DNA from: Devosia riboflavina
Lineage (GTDB): Bacteria > Pseudomonadota > Alphaproteobacteria > Rhizobiales > Devosiaceae
NCBI RefSeq assembly: GCF_000743575.1
Contig: NZ_JQGC01000003.1
Coordinates: forward strand, 1 to 64,000
DNA: 64,000 nucleotides
Direction: 5' to 3'
Shown here in pieces: positions 17,848-25,788 of this stretch. A program made the position numbers and the translations under genes. The stretch's first letter is position 1. The number at the start of each line of letters is the position of its first letter. Below the pieces are notes generated by a model. That model saw only the letters and a list, made by a program, of their open reading frames with translations, was not told the DNA's origin and did not search any database.

Positions 17848-18426
17848 ATGACGGCACGGGCCATACCACTGGCGGGACTTTTGGCGCTGGCGGTCATCGT
17901 CTCGGGCTGCTCCATGTCCGGCATCAAGCCGCTTCCGGGCAATAAATCGGCCACCGCCGCCATTGCCTCGATGGCTCCCGTGGCCGCGACGCCGACGCCG
18001 GCGGGCCATGTGCCCAAGGCCGTCAATGTGCCGCGCGCCGGCTCGGACCTGCTGCTCGGCTTTGCCGCCAGCGAGCGCGGTTCGCTCGATGGGCTGATTT
18101 CGCACTATTCGACCGCCTACAGTGTTCCCGAAGCGCTCGTGCGCCGGGTGATCAATAAGGAAAGCGGTTATAACGCCGCGGCGCGCAACGGCCCCTATTA
18201 CGGGCTGATGCAGATCAGCTATCCCACCGCGCGCGGTATGGGCTTTTCGGGCGAGGCTTCGGGCCTCCTTGATGCGGAAACCAACCTGCGTTTTGCGGTG
18301 CGTTATCTCGCCGGTGCCTATGTGACGGCCGGCGGCAACCATGACCGCGCCATGCAGCTCTATGCCAGCGGCTATTACTATGACGCCAAGCGTCAGGGCC
18401 TGCTCGAAAAGGCTGGTCTGCGCTAG
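17848..18426 (+). CDS. Lipoprotein lytic transglycosylase (SLT family)
   Basis: A 192-residue predicted outer-membrane lipoprotein. A short signal peptide ends in a lipobox (VSG-Cys21). A low-complexity Ala/Pro/Thr linker follows, then an SLT domain from about residue 75. The catalytic Glu105 is in VINKESGYNAAA, followed by the typical GLMQIS and NLRFAVRYL. It would cut peptidoglycan between MurNAc and GlcNAc. The start at 17848 follows AAGGACGAAGG. It stands alone, with a beta-lactamase gene 200 bp downstream. Confidence 0.88.
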   Translation: MTARAIPLAGLLALAVIVSGCSMSGIKPLPGNKSATAAIASMAPVAATPTPAGHVPKAVNVPRAGSDLLLGFAASERGSLDGLISHYSTAYSVPEALVRRVINKESGYNAAARNGPYYGLMQISYPTARGMGFSGEASGLLDAETNLRFAVRYLAGAYVTAGGNHDRAMQLYASGYYYDAKRQGLLEKAGLR

Positions 18427-18470
18427 AGGCCTCGGGCCCCTTCGTATCTTCTCTATCTCATCCCTTCTCT

Positions 18471-18552
18471 CGTCATTGCCGGGCTTGTCCCGGCAATCCA
18501 CGGCGCGCGCTGAAGTATGGACCACCGGGACAAGCCCGGTGGCGGCGATGGC
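18471..18552. repeat. Double-hairpin intergenic repeat
   Basis: Two adjacent palindromes, TTGCCGGG-cttgt-CCCGGCAA and CCACCGGG-acaa-GCCCGGTGG, in the gap before the beta-lactamase gene. Related units built around CGGGCTTGTCCCG or similar cores occur at 19472-19550, 20594-20660 and 39701-39770. Confidence 0.7.
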
Positions 18553-18629
18553 TTATGGCTGAGCGCCACAATTGCGACGTTGTGGGACGTGAGAACCGAC
18601 CCGCGGCCGAAGTGCCGGGGGAGATTCTT

Positions 18630-19442
18630 GTGCGACTGTCTTTGTTTGCCGCCGCTCTGGCGGGTGTTTTTGCCTTGTCCGTTCCGGCGCAGGCGCGGGA
18701 TATTTGTACGCTAATTGCCGATGCGGCGACGCGGACGGTCCTTCACCAGGAGGGCGACTGCGAAACGCGGGTGACGCCGGCTTCGACCTTCAAGGTGGCG
18801 CTGGCGGTGATGGCTTATGATGCCGGGATCATCACTTCGGCGCATGAGCCGAAATTGCCGTTCAAGGAGGGTTATGCCGACTGGATGGGTGACGCCTGGC
18901 GACAGGACACGGACCCGACCATGTGGATGGTCAATTCCACCGTCTGGTATTCGCAGCGGCTAGCCGAGATGCTGGGGGCGGAAAAGCTGACCGCCTACGC
19001 CCAAAAGTTTGGCTATGGGAATGCCGATTTTTCCGGCGATCCGGGGCGAAACAATGGGCTCGAACGGTCGTGGATTTCGTCGTCGCTCAAAATTTCGCCG
19101 CTGGAACAGGCCGGGTTTGTTGCGGCGCTGGTCGATGGGAAGCTGCCGATATCGGCGGCGGTTATGGCCGGGGCGATGGAACTGGTGCAGCAGGGGGGCG
19201 CGAGCGAAGGCTGGACGCTGCGGGGCAAGACCGGCTCGGCCTATCCGCGGCAGGCGGATGGTAATTTTGATCGGGCGCGGGGCTGGGGCTGGTATGTGGG
19301 CTGGGCCGAAAAGGGCGACCAAAAGCTGGTCTTCGTCCGGCTGGCGCAGGATGAGCAGCGGCACCAGGTGAGTGGCGGGCTGAGGGCGCGCGACGAGTTG
19401 GTAGAAGATTGGGCCGGGTTGGTTGGGGGCTTGGGGCTTTAG
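18630..19442 (+). CDS. Class D (OXA-type) beta-lactamase
   Basis: A 270-residue secreted serine beta-lactamase. Active-site motifs are complete: Ser52-Thr-Phe-Lys55 (STFK), Ser103-Thr-Val105 (SxV), Tyr129-Gly-Asn131 (YGN), Trp148, and Lys200-Thr-Gly202 (KTG). A Sec signal peptide (MRLSLFAAALAGVFALSVPAQA) directs it to the periplasm. I prefer the GTG at 18630, preceded by GGGGGAG, because it starts the signal peptide directly; an ATG at 18555 would put 25 hydrophilic residues in front. Nothing nearby suggests a mobile element, so it is probably a resident chromosomal enzyme. The substrate range cannot be told from sequence. Confidence 0.9.
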   Translation: MRLSLFAAALAGVFALSVPAQARDICTLIADAATRTVLHQEGDCETRVTPASTFKVALAVMAYDAGIITSAHEPKLPFKEGYADWMGDAWRQDTDPTMWMVNSTVWYSQRLAEMLGAEKLTAYAQKFGYGNADFSGDPGRNNGLERSWISSSLKISPLEQAGFVAALVDGKLPISAAVMAGAMELVQQGGASEGWTLRGKTGSAYPRQADGNFDRARGWGWYVGWAEKGDQKLVFVRLAQDEQRHQVSGGLRARDELVEDWAGLVGGLGL

Positions 19443-19471
19443 GAGCCCCTCCCCCAACTACCGGAGCGTCA

Positions 19472-19550
19472 GCCTCGGGCTTGTCCCGAGGGTTCCGTGC
19501 TTATTGCAGCCTCGGCAAGTGAAGTGTCCTCGGGTCGAGCCCGAGGACGA
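19472..19550. repeat. Double-hairpin intergenic repeat
   Basis: Palindromes CCTCGGG-cttgt-CCCGAGG and GTCCTCGGG-tcga-GCCCGAGGAC. It lies between the convergent beta-lactamase gene and the iron-siderophore binding-protein gene and may end transcription from both sides. Confidence 0.7.
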
Positions 19551-19599
19551 CGTTCGGTGGGGAGATGCATCCCCGTGCGGTCGTCGCGCGCGGAAGGCG

Positions 19600-20523
19600 T
19601 TACTTCCGCGTGCTGTCGAGACCGTAGATCTTCTCGATGTCGTCGAGCATCAGGTTGGCCGAGTAGATACCGCCGCCGGTGTTCCAGATGATTTCGCTGA
19701 CGCGCTGGGCCTTGCCGGCCTTGACCGCTTCGAGATTGGTCCAGAGCGGATCGGCGAGCCAGTCGGCGAGATTGGCTTCCGGTTCGGCATCCTTGAGATC
19801 GCTCGAGAAGTAGAAGATGCGATCGCCGGCCATGTCGGGGATGCGTTCCTTGGTCACTTCCTCGGCGAACTCGTTCTTGTCCTGGGCCGGAGGACGCTTG
19901 AAGCCGATCTGGTCGAGGATCAGGCCGCTAAACGTGTCCTTGTAATAGATGCGCGTGCGGTTGGGCGAGAAGCGGACCATGGAGATCTGCTCATTGACGG
20001 CATCGCCCAGGGCATCGTGGATGGCCTTGGTGCGGGCGTCGAAGGCGGCGAGTGCGGTTACTGCTTCCGCATCCTTGCCGAGGACGCTGGCATAAAAGGT
20101 CATATTGTCCTGCCATTCGCCGCCGATGGTTTCGCTCATCACCGTGGGGGCGATGGCCGAAAGCTGCTCGTAGATCTTTTCCTGGCGCACCTTGGTGCCG
20201 ATGATGAGATCGGGTTCGAGCGTCGCCAGCACTTCTAGATCGACGGCGAGTTCGGTGCCGAGATCGACGGTGTCGACGAGAAGGTCGGTGAGGTGGGCAT
20301 GCCAGGGATTGCCGTCCCAGCTCTGGGCCGCGCCGACAGGCTTTACGCCGAGCGCCAGGATCGCCTCGGTGCCCTCATTGGTGAGGATGACGACGCGCTG
20401 CGGTGCATCGGGCACTTCGGTCGTTCCCATGGCGTGCGTGACTTCGCGGGCGGAGACCGGCGCGACCAGCGCTGCTGCGGCAATGAAGGCAGCGAAGGCT
20501 GCGGAGGAGCGGAGAGAAAACAT
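19600..20523 (-). CDS. Iron-siderophore periplasmic binding protein (paralogue 1)
   Basis: A 307-residue class III periplasmic binding protein of the FepB/FhuD/CeuE type. A signal peptide (SSAAFAAFIAAAALVAPVSA) precedes REVTHAMGTTEVPDAPQRVVIL, the usual start of this fold, and EPDLIIGTKVRQEKIYEQLSAIAPTV follows. It aligns along its whole length with the gene just upstream (20679-21587), down to the common ending MLDDIEKIYGL. It delivers a ferric siderophore to the permeases encoded divergently. It is probably transcribed with paralogue 2; the 155-bp gap between them holds a hairpin repeat. Confidence 0.87.
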   Translation of the reverse strand: MFSLRSSAAFAAFIAAAALVAPVSAREVTHAMGTTEVPDAPQRVVILTNEGTEAILALGVKPVGAAQSWDGNPWHAHLTDLLVDTVDLGTELAVDLEVLATLEPDLIIGTKVRQEKIYEQLSAIAPTVMSETIGGEWQDNMTFYASVLGKDAEAVTALAAFDARTKAIHDALGDAVNEQISMVRFSPNRTRIYYKDTFSGLILDQIGFKRPPAQDKNEFAEEVTKERIPDMAGDRIFYFSSDLKDAEPEANLADWLADPLWTNLEAVKAGKAQRVSEIIWNTGGGIYSANLMLDDIEKIYGLDSTRK

Positions 20524-20593
20524 TCTCGGTTTCCGTTTTTTGGAACTAGAGGTCTGTCTGGAGGGGCGGACCAAGCCGTCCCATCCACCGGCT

Positions 20594-20660
20594 GTCATCC
20601 CGGCGAGGCCGGGAGCCATCTCGAAATTTCAGGATGGGCCCCGGCCTTCGCCGGGGTGAC
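20594..20660. repeat. Palindromic repeat between the two binding-protein genes
   Basis: Begins GTCATCCCGGCGAGGCCGGG and ends with the near-complement CCCCGGCC-ttc-GCCGGGGTGAC. It lies between two same-strand genes and may lower or stabilise transcript flow into the second. Confidence 0.72.
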
Positions 20661-20678
20661 AATCGAGTTGCGAAAATG

Positions 20679-21587
20679 TCAGCGGGTGCTGGCGAGACCG
20701 TAGATCTTTTCGATGTCGTCGAGCATCAGGTTGGCAGCGATATAGCCGCCGGCGGTGTTCCAGATGGCGTCGGAGACCGGGAAGGCCTTGCCGGCCTTGA
20801 CCACGGCCAGGTTGTTCCAGAGCGGATCGGCCAGCCAGTCCTTGGCCTGGCTATCGCCTTCGCCATTGCCGGTTTCATAGGTGAAGTAGAACAGGCGATC
20901 GCCTTCGAATTCGGGGATGCGTTCCTTGGTGATCTCTTCGGCGAATTCGTCCTTGTCCTGGCTGGCGGGACGCTGGAAGCCGAGTTCGGAGAGAGCGAGG
21001 CCCGAAAAGCTGTCCTTGAACATGATGCGGGTCTGGCCGGACATGAAGCGGGCGATGGAGATCTTTTCGTCGAGCGAGGCGCCGAGGGCCTCGTGGAGCG
21101 CGGCGATGCGCGCGTCGTACTTGGCGAGGGCCGCCTTGCCTTCTTCGCCCTTGCCGGCAGCATCGGTATAAAGCGCCATGTTGATCTTCCAGTCGCCGCG
21201 GAGGCGCTCGGAAACCACGGTCGGGGCGATGGCCGAGAGCTGCTCGTAGATCTTTTCGTGGCGCATCTTGTTGCCCAGGATCAGATCGGGTTCGAGCGCG
21301 AGCAGCACTTCGAGGTTCACGGCGGATTCTTCGCCCACGACGGTGACATCGGTCATCTCGCCGGCGATGTGGTCGTACCAGGGATCGCCGAGGAAGGATT
21401 TTACTGCGCCGACCGGCTTGATGCCGATGGCGAGCAGCGCTTCGGTGCCTTCATTGGTGAGCACGACGATGCGCTGCGGATTGTCCGGCACATCGGTTGT
21501 TCCCATGGCATGGGTGATTTCGCGGGCAAAGACCGGGGCGCTCAGCAGCGCCACGGCGGCAACGGCAGTCACGAGACGATGGAACAT
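20679..21587 (-). CDS. Iron-siderophore periplasmic binding protein (paralogue 2)
   Basis: A 302-residue class III binding protein. Signal peptide FHRLVTAVAAVALLSAPVFA, then REITHAMGTTDVPDNPQRIVVL. The ATG at 21587 follows AGGAG. It is close to paralogue 1 across the full length, with changes spread evenly, so the pair looks like an old tandem duplication. The two may bind different siderophores for the same permease. It is transcribed away from the permease genes with a shared 178-bp control region. Confidence 0.88.
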   Translation of the reverse strand: MFHRLVTAVAAVALLSAPVFAREITHAMGTTDVPDNPQRIVVLTNEGTEALLAIGIKPVGAVKSFLGDPWYDHIAGEMTDVTVVGEESAVNLEVLLALEPDLILGNKMRHEKIYEQLSAIAPTVVSERLRGDWKINMALYTDAAGKGEEGKAALAKYDARIAALHEALGASLDEKISIARFMSGQTRIMFKDSFSGLALSELGFQRPASQDKDEFAEEITKERIPEFEGDRLFYFTYETGNGEGDSQAKDWLADPLWNNLAVVKAGKAFPVSDAIWNTAGGYIAANLMLDDIEKIYGLASTR

Positions 21588-21684
21588 GGGAGGAGCTCCT
21601 GTTGACGATCGGCGATGGAGCGCGGGACCTGAGGAAAGTGTCCGCCTAAGCGGTCTCTCCAACACCCCTCCCCCCATCTTTTCT

Positions 21685-21699
21685 TGACATCGGTAGTCG
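21685..21699 (+). promoter_or_regulatory. Weak second iron-box candidate
   Basis: TGA-N9-TCG, one base away from the RirA-type TGA-N9-TCA pattern, 36 bp from the stronger site at 21735. It is closer to the binding-protein start and could serve that direction. The motif is short and degenerate, so this is tentative. Confidence 0.3.
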
Positions 21700-21734
21700 G
21701 AAATTGGATGGGTGCAAAAAGTCAGAATTTAATT

Positions 21735-21749
21735 TGACTGTCAACATCA
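21735..21749 (+). promoter_or_regulatory. Iron-responsive operator (RirA-type TGA-N9-TCA)
   Basis: The sequence TGACTGTCAACATCA matches the rhizobial iron-responsive operator exactly (TGA, nine bases, TCA). It lies 16 bp before the GTG start of the first permease gene, in the divergent promoter of a ferric-siderophore importer, where such an operator is expected. A rirA gene is in the same window (37236-37727). Binding by RirA under iron-replete conditions would repress both directions (inference from the known family). Confidence 0.6.
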
Positions 21750-21765
21750 ACTATATGAGGGCCCA

Positions 21766-22788
21766 GTGGTGTCCACACTGGCAATGTCACCGCAATCGCA
21801 GGGATTGCGTCTGGGACCGGCGCGGGTCTATGCGGGACTGATCCTGCTGCTCGCCCTGTCCATGCTGATGAGCCTGACGCTGGGCTATAAAATCTATTCG
21901 CTGGACCAGGTCTGGATGGCGCTTTTTGCCCATGACGGATCGGAAACGGCCGTGGTGATCGCCGGGCTGCGGCTGCCGCGGGCGCTGATTGCGCCATTGG
22001 CCGGCGCTGCGCTCGGCATGGCCGGGGTGATGGTGCAGACCCTCTCGCGCAATCGTATCGCTTCGCCCGATACGCTGGGGCTCAATGCCGGGGCCTCGCT
22101 GGCCGTGGTGGTGGCGAGCATCATGCTCGGCGTGCAGTCGCTGGCGGGGCTGTCGCTGGCGGCAGCTTTCGGGGCTTTTGTCACTGCCATTGTGGTGTTC
22201 GGCGTGGCCGCAAGCGCGGGCGGGCTGTCGCCGCTGAAAATCGTGCTGGTGGGTGTTACCTTTGCCAGTCTCTCGCATGCCTTTGTGGAAGTGCTTCTTA
22301 CAAGCAATGAAGCGCAGTTGCAGCAATTGCTCTTTTGGTTGTCCGGGGCGTTTGTCGATCGTCCGATTGCGCTTTTTTACAATGGGCTGCCGGTGGTGAT
22401 CGTGGGTGGGATCATCGGTATTGGCCTGTCGCGGGCGCTCGATGCCCTGCAGGCAGACGATTCGACGGCGGCCGGGCTCGGGGTGCCATTGGCGGCGGTG
22501 CGGGGGCTGGCCTTTGTCGCCGTGGCGCTTCTTACCGGCGCAGCGGTGTCGATGGCAGGGCCGGTGGCCTTTGTGGGTCTGGTCGTGCCGCATGCGGCGC
22601 GGCGGCTCGTCGGCTTGCGGCATATTCATCAATTGCCGGCGGCGGCTTTGTTCGGTGCTGTCTATGCGACGCTGGCGGACGTTGCAGCGCGCTTCGTCAT
22701 TTATCCCGTTGAAGCGCCGGTGGGGGCGATCACGGCCGTGGTCGGGGCTATCGTGCTCCTCGTTCTTCTGATGCGGAGGGCAGCATGA
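21766..22788 (+). CDS. Ferric-siderophore ABC importer, FecCD permease 1
   Basis: A 340-residue inner-membrane permease of the FecCD/BtuC family with about nine hydrophobic segments. Family blocks: RLPRALIAPLAGAALGMAGVMVQTLSRNRIASPDTLGLNAGAS and GPVAFVGLVVPHAARRLVG. The GTG at 21766, preceded by GAGGG, is the likely start; GTG 21769 and ATG 21784 are alternatives. It overlaps the next permease by 4 bp (ATGA) and forms the channel with it. Confidence 0.9.
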   Translation: MVSTLAMSPQSQGLRLGPARVYAGLILLLALSMLMSLTLGYKIYSLDQVWMALFAHDGSETAVVIAGLRLPRALIAPLAGAALGMAGVMVQTLSRNRIASPDTLGLNAGASLAVVVASIMLGVQSLAGLSLAAAFGAFVTAIVVFGVAASAGGLSPLKIVLVGVTFASLSHAFVEVLLTSNEAQLQQLLFWLSGAFVDRPIALFYNGLPVVIVGGIIGIGLSRALDALQADDSTAAGLGVPLAAVRGLAFVAVALLTGAAVSMAGPVAFVGLVVPHAARRLVGLRHIHQLPAAALFGAVYATLADVAARFVIYPVEAPVGAITAVVGAIVLLVLLMRRAA

Positions 22789-23828
22789 GCACTCTGGCCG
22801 TTTCTGCACCGGCCGAGCGCCGGTTTGGCATCGGGGCTATTGTCCTTATCATTGTCGGGCTTTTTGTACTCCTCACCCTGGCCGCCATTGCCTTTGGCTC
22901 GACCTGGATTCCGCTTGAAACCGTAGCGCAGGTGATCCTGGGCGGCGGGGAAAAGACGGAAAAGCTGGTGGTCTGGCAATTGCGCATGCCGCGCGTCATG
23001 GCGGCGGCGATTGCCGGGGCGGCCATCGCGTTTTCGGGCTATCTCCTGCAGCGCATTACCCGCAATGAACTGGCTTCGCCCGGCGTGCTGGGCGTTGTCG
23101 ATGGGGCAGCGCTTGGCGTGGTGCTGTTCCTTGCCATCTTCTCCAATGAATCCAATGCGCTGACCGTATCGGTCGCCTGGCAGCCGCTCGCGGCGGCGAT
23201 CGGGGCGCTGACGGCGATTTCCTTGGTCTTCATTCTCTCGGGGCGGCAATCGTCCTCGGCCATTCGCCTCTTGCTGTTCGGCATTGCCATTGCCGCCGTC
23301 GCCAAGGCGCTGACCACCGTCTTCATGCTGATCGGTCCCGTCTATCAGACGGCACAGGCGGCCCGCTGGCTCGCTGGTGCGGTCAATGCCATTTCCTGGA
23401 GCGAAATCCAGATCATGGCGATCTGCCTCGTGCCGACGGTGCTGCTGGCAGCGTGGCTCGCGAAAGACCTGCCGCCGGCCGATCTCGACGATGTGTCCTC
23501 CCGCAGTATCGGGCTCAACCTGCCGGTCTATCGCATTGCCGTGTTTTTCGTGGCGGCGATGCTGACCTCGATCGCCGTGGCCTTTGTCGGCGGCGTCGGC
23601 TTCCTGGGGTTGATCGCGCCGCATCTGGCGCGATTGCTGGTCGGGCGGGCACGCTTTGCGGGGATTCTCGCCTCATGCCTCATCGGGGCGATGATGCTGA
23701 TCGGCGCCGACCTTCTGGTGCGCGTGGCCTTTACGCCGCTCGAAGTGCCGGCGGGTACGGTGACGGCCATTGTCGGCGCGCCCTATTTCCTCTTCCTTCT
23801 CATGCGCAAGGACAAGACCAATGGCTGA
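22785..23828 (+). CDS. Ferric-siderophore ABC importer, FecCD permease 2
   Basis: A 347-residue FecCD permease: RMPRVMAAAIAGAAIAFSGYLLQRITRNELASPGVLGVVDGAALG and GGVGFLGLIAPHLARLLVG. It pairs with permease 1 as a heterodimeric channel, as in FecC/FecD. It overlaps both neighbours (4 bp and 8 bp). Confidence 0.9.
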   Translation: MSTLAVSAPAERRFGIGAIVLIIVGLFVLLTLAAIAFGSTWIPLETVAQVILGGGEKTEKLVVWQLRMPRVMAAAIAGAAIAFSGYLLQRITRNELASPGVLGVVDGAALGVVLFLAIFSNESNALTVSVAWQPLAAAIGALTAISLVFILSGRQSSSAIRLLLFGIAIAAVAKALTTVFMLIGPVYQTAQAARWLAGAVNAISWSEIQIMAICLVPTVLLAAWLAKDLPPADLDDVSSRSIGLNLPVYRIAVFFVAAMLTSIAVAFVGGVGFLGLIAPHLARLLVGRARFAGILASCLIGAMMLIGADLLVRVAFTPLEVPAGTVTAIVGAPYFLFLLMRKDKTNG

Positions 23829-24642
23829 CCTCGTTCCGAGCCGCATCGAGGTACGCGACCTCACCCTTACTTACGGGCACGACACGGTGCTCGATGCGCT
23901 GAACCTGCCGATTCCGCGCGGCAAGGTGACCGTGTTGGCAGGACCGAACGGCTGTGGCAAGTCCACCCTGCTGCGCGCCATTCGGCGGCTGCATACGGGC
24001 CAGAAGGGGCAAATCCTTCTCGACAATGTCGACATTGCCTCGCTCGGCGCCAAGGATCTGGCGCGGCAGATCGGGCTGCTCGCCCAAAACCCTTCGGCGC
24101 CGCCTGACATGACGGTGGAAGAACTGGTGCGACTGGGGCGCTATCCGCATCAGGCCATGTTGCAGCCCTGGAGCGAGAGGGATGGCGCCGCCGTCAATCG
24201 CGCCATGGACGGCACGGGCGTTACCGGGCTCAAGACGCGGCGCATCGGTTCGCTGTCGGGCGGGCAATTGCAGCGGGCGTGGATTGCCATGGTGCTGGCG
24301 CAGGAGACCGATGTCATCTGCCTTGATGAGCCCGTCAACCATCTCGACATGGCGCATCAGCTCGATTGCCTCGATCTCGTGTTAAAGCTCAATCAGGAAG
24401 ACGGGCGCACCATTGTGCTGGTGCTGCACGACCTTAACCTTGCAGCACGCTATGCCGACCAATTGGTGTTTGTGCATGAGGGCCGCGTGCGGGCGCTGGG
24501 CCAGCCGGAAGAGTTGATGAAGCCGGAACTGCTGGCCGAAGTCTTCGAGGTCGACGCCGCGATCATGACCGATCCGGTGCATGGACGGCCGATCTGCATT
24601 CCGCGCGGGCGGGCCCGGGCGGCAGTGCAGGAAGTCGCCTAG
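23821..24642 (+). CDS. Ferric-siderophore ABC importer, ATPase
   Basis: A 273-residue FepC-type ATPase: Walker A GPNGCGKST (about residues 43-51), signature LSGGQLQRAWIAMVLAQ, Walker B VICLDEPVNHLDMAHQ, switch His in VLHDLNLAARYAD. It starts at 23821, 8 bp inside the upstream permease; the frame is open 51 bases further up but that part is permease coding. It ends in a 4-bp tail-to-tail overlap (CTAG) with the HD-GYP gene. Confidence 0.92.
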   Translation: MADLVPSRIEVRDLTLTYGHDTVLDALNLPIPRGKVTVLAGPNGCGKSTLLRAIRRLHTGQKGQILLDNVDIASLGAKDLARQIGLLAQNPSAPPDMTVEELVRLGRYPHQAMLQPWSERDGAAVNRAMDGTGVTGLKTRRIGSLSGGQLQRAWIAMVLAQETDVICLDEPVNHLDMAHQLDCLDLVLKLNQEDGRTIVLVLHDLNLAARYADQLVFVHEGRVRALGQPEELMKPELLAEVFEVDAAIMTDPVHGRPICIPRGRARAAVQEVA

Positions 24643-25688
24643 GCGCTTTCGGCGAGCGCAATCGTTTCTTGGCCCATGAGCGCAGAAATCTCGCACCAGC
24701 GGGACTGGAACGAGGCAACGCAGGCCGGGTCGAAATGCGTGCCGGAACAGCGCACGATTTCGGCATAGGCCTCGTCGATCGGCCAGGCGCGCTTATAGGG
24801 GCGCTCCGAGCAGAGGGCGTCAAAAACGTCGGCCAGGGCGACGATGCGCGCTTCGATGGGGATGGCTGCGCCCGATATGCCATTGGGATAGCCGGTGCCG
24901 TCCCACTTTTCATGGTGGCTCTGGGCGATCAGTTCGGCCGTGCGGATGAGGTCGCTATCGGCATCGGCGAGAATGCGGGCGCCGATGGTGACATGCTCGC
25001 GCATGCGCGCCATTTCTTCTGCGGTCAGCTTGCCGGGCTTTGAGAGAATGGCATCGGCGATGGCGATCTTGCCGATATCGTGCAGGGGGGCGGCGAGATA
25101 GACCATGCGGCAGTGCTGGGGCGTGAGGCCGAGGCCCTGGCCTATGATCTGGCTGATCTGGGCGACGCGCGAGACATGCTCGCCGGTATCGCCATCGCGA
25201 TATTCGATGGCGCGGGCGAGGCGCCAGATGATTTCTTCCTCGCGGGCGAGAAGATGGGCCGTGGCCTTGGCGACTTCGCGGCTGAGGCGATTGGCGTGAT
25301 CGGCCAGCTCCACCTGGGCGCCCCGCAGGGCCAGGAGATTGGTGATGCGCGCCTTGAGTTCGATGGGGTCGAAGGGCTTGGTCAGAAAGTCATTGGCGCC
25401 GACGCGGATGGCCTCGATGCGGATGGCCTTGTCGATGTCGGAGGTCACCATGACCATGGGGACAGTGCGGTAATTATCGCAATTGCGCAGTGCCTCGATG
25501 ACGGCGATACCGTCCATTCCGGGCATGATATGGTCGACGAGAAGCAGATCAAATTGCCGTTCTTCGCAACGCCTTAGCGCCTCGAGCGGATCGAGACAGA
25601 GCTCGATATCGTCGCCGACTATTTCCCGCACGATCGAGCCCAGCAAGGCCAGACTCGATCGGCTGTCATCTACGATCAGCACGTGCAC
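24639..25688 (-). CDS. Response regulator with HD-GYP c-di-GMP phosphodiesterase domain
   Basis: A 349-residue RpfG-like protein. The receiver domain (residues 1-120) has acidic residues DD7-8, phospho-acceptor Asp52 (LLLVDHIMPGMDG) and Lys104 (FLTKPF). A short coiled linker leads to the HD-GYP domain with His203-Asp204 (HDIGKIAI) and the HHEKWDGTGYP motif (258-268). All catalytic residues are present, so it should degrade c-di-GMP when phosphorylated. The start is GTG at 25688, after GGGGG; a second GTG two codons on is possible. No partner histidine kinase lies next to it. Confidence 0.9.
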   Translation of the reverse strand: MHVLIVDDSRSSLALLGSIVREIVGDDIELCLDPLEALRRCEERQFDLLLVDHIMPGMDGIAVIEALRNCDNYRTVPMVMVTSDIDKAIRIEAIRVGANDFLTKPFDPIELKARITNLLALRGAQVELADHANRLSREVAKATAHLLAREEEIIWRLARAIEYRDGDTGEHVSRVAQISQIIGQGLGLTPQHCRMVYLAAPLHDIGKIAIADAILSKPGKLTAEEMARMREHVTIGARILADADSDLIRTAELIAQSHHEKWDGTGYPNGISGAAIPIEARIVALADVFDALCSERPYKRAWPIDEAYAEIVRCSGTHFDPACVASFQSRWCEISALMGQETIALAESA

Positions 25689-25788
25689 AATTACAGCCCC
25701 CCGGCCAAATGCACTGATGATGATAGGGGCGAGCCCTTAGTCGAAACTTAATGGCTCACATGCATTTAACTCGACTGCTGCAGATGGT

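Noticed and set aside
25689-25788. A histidine kinase partner next to the HD-GYP regulator
   Set aside because: The gap is only 100 bp and the neighbours are metabolic genes; any partner must be elsewhere.
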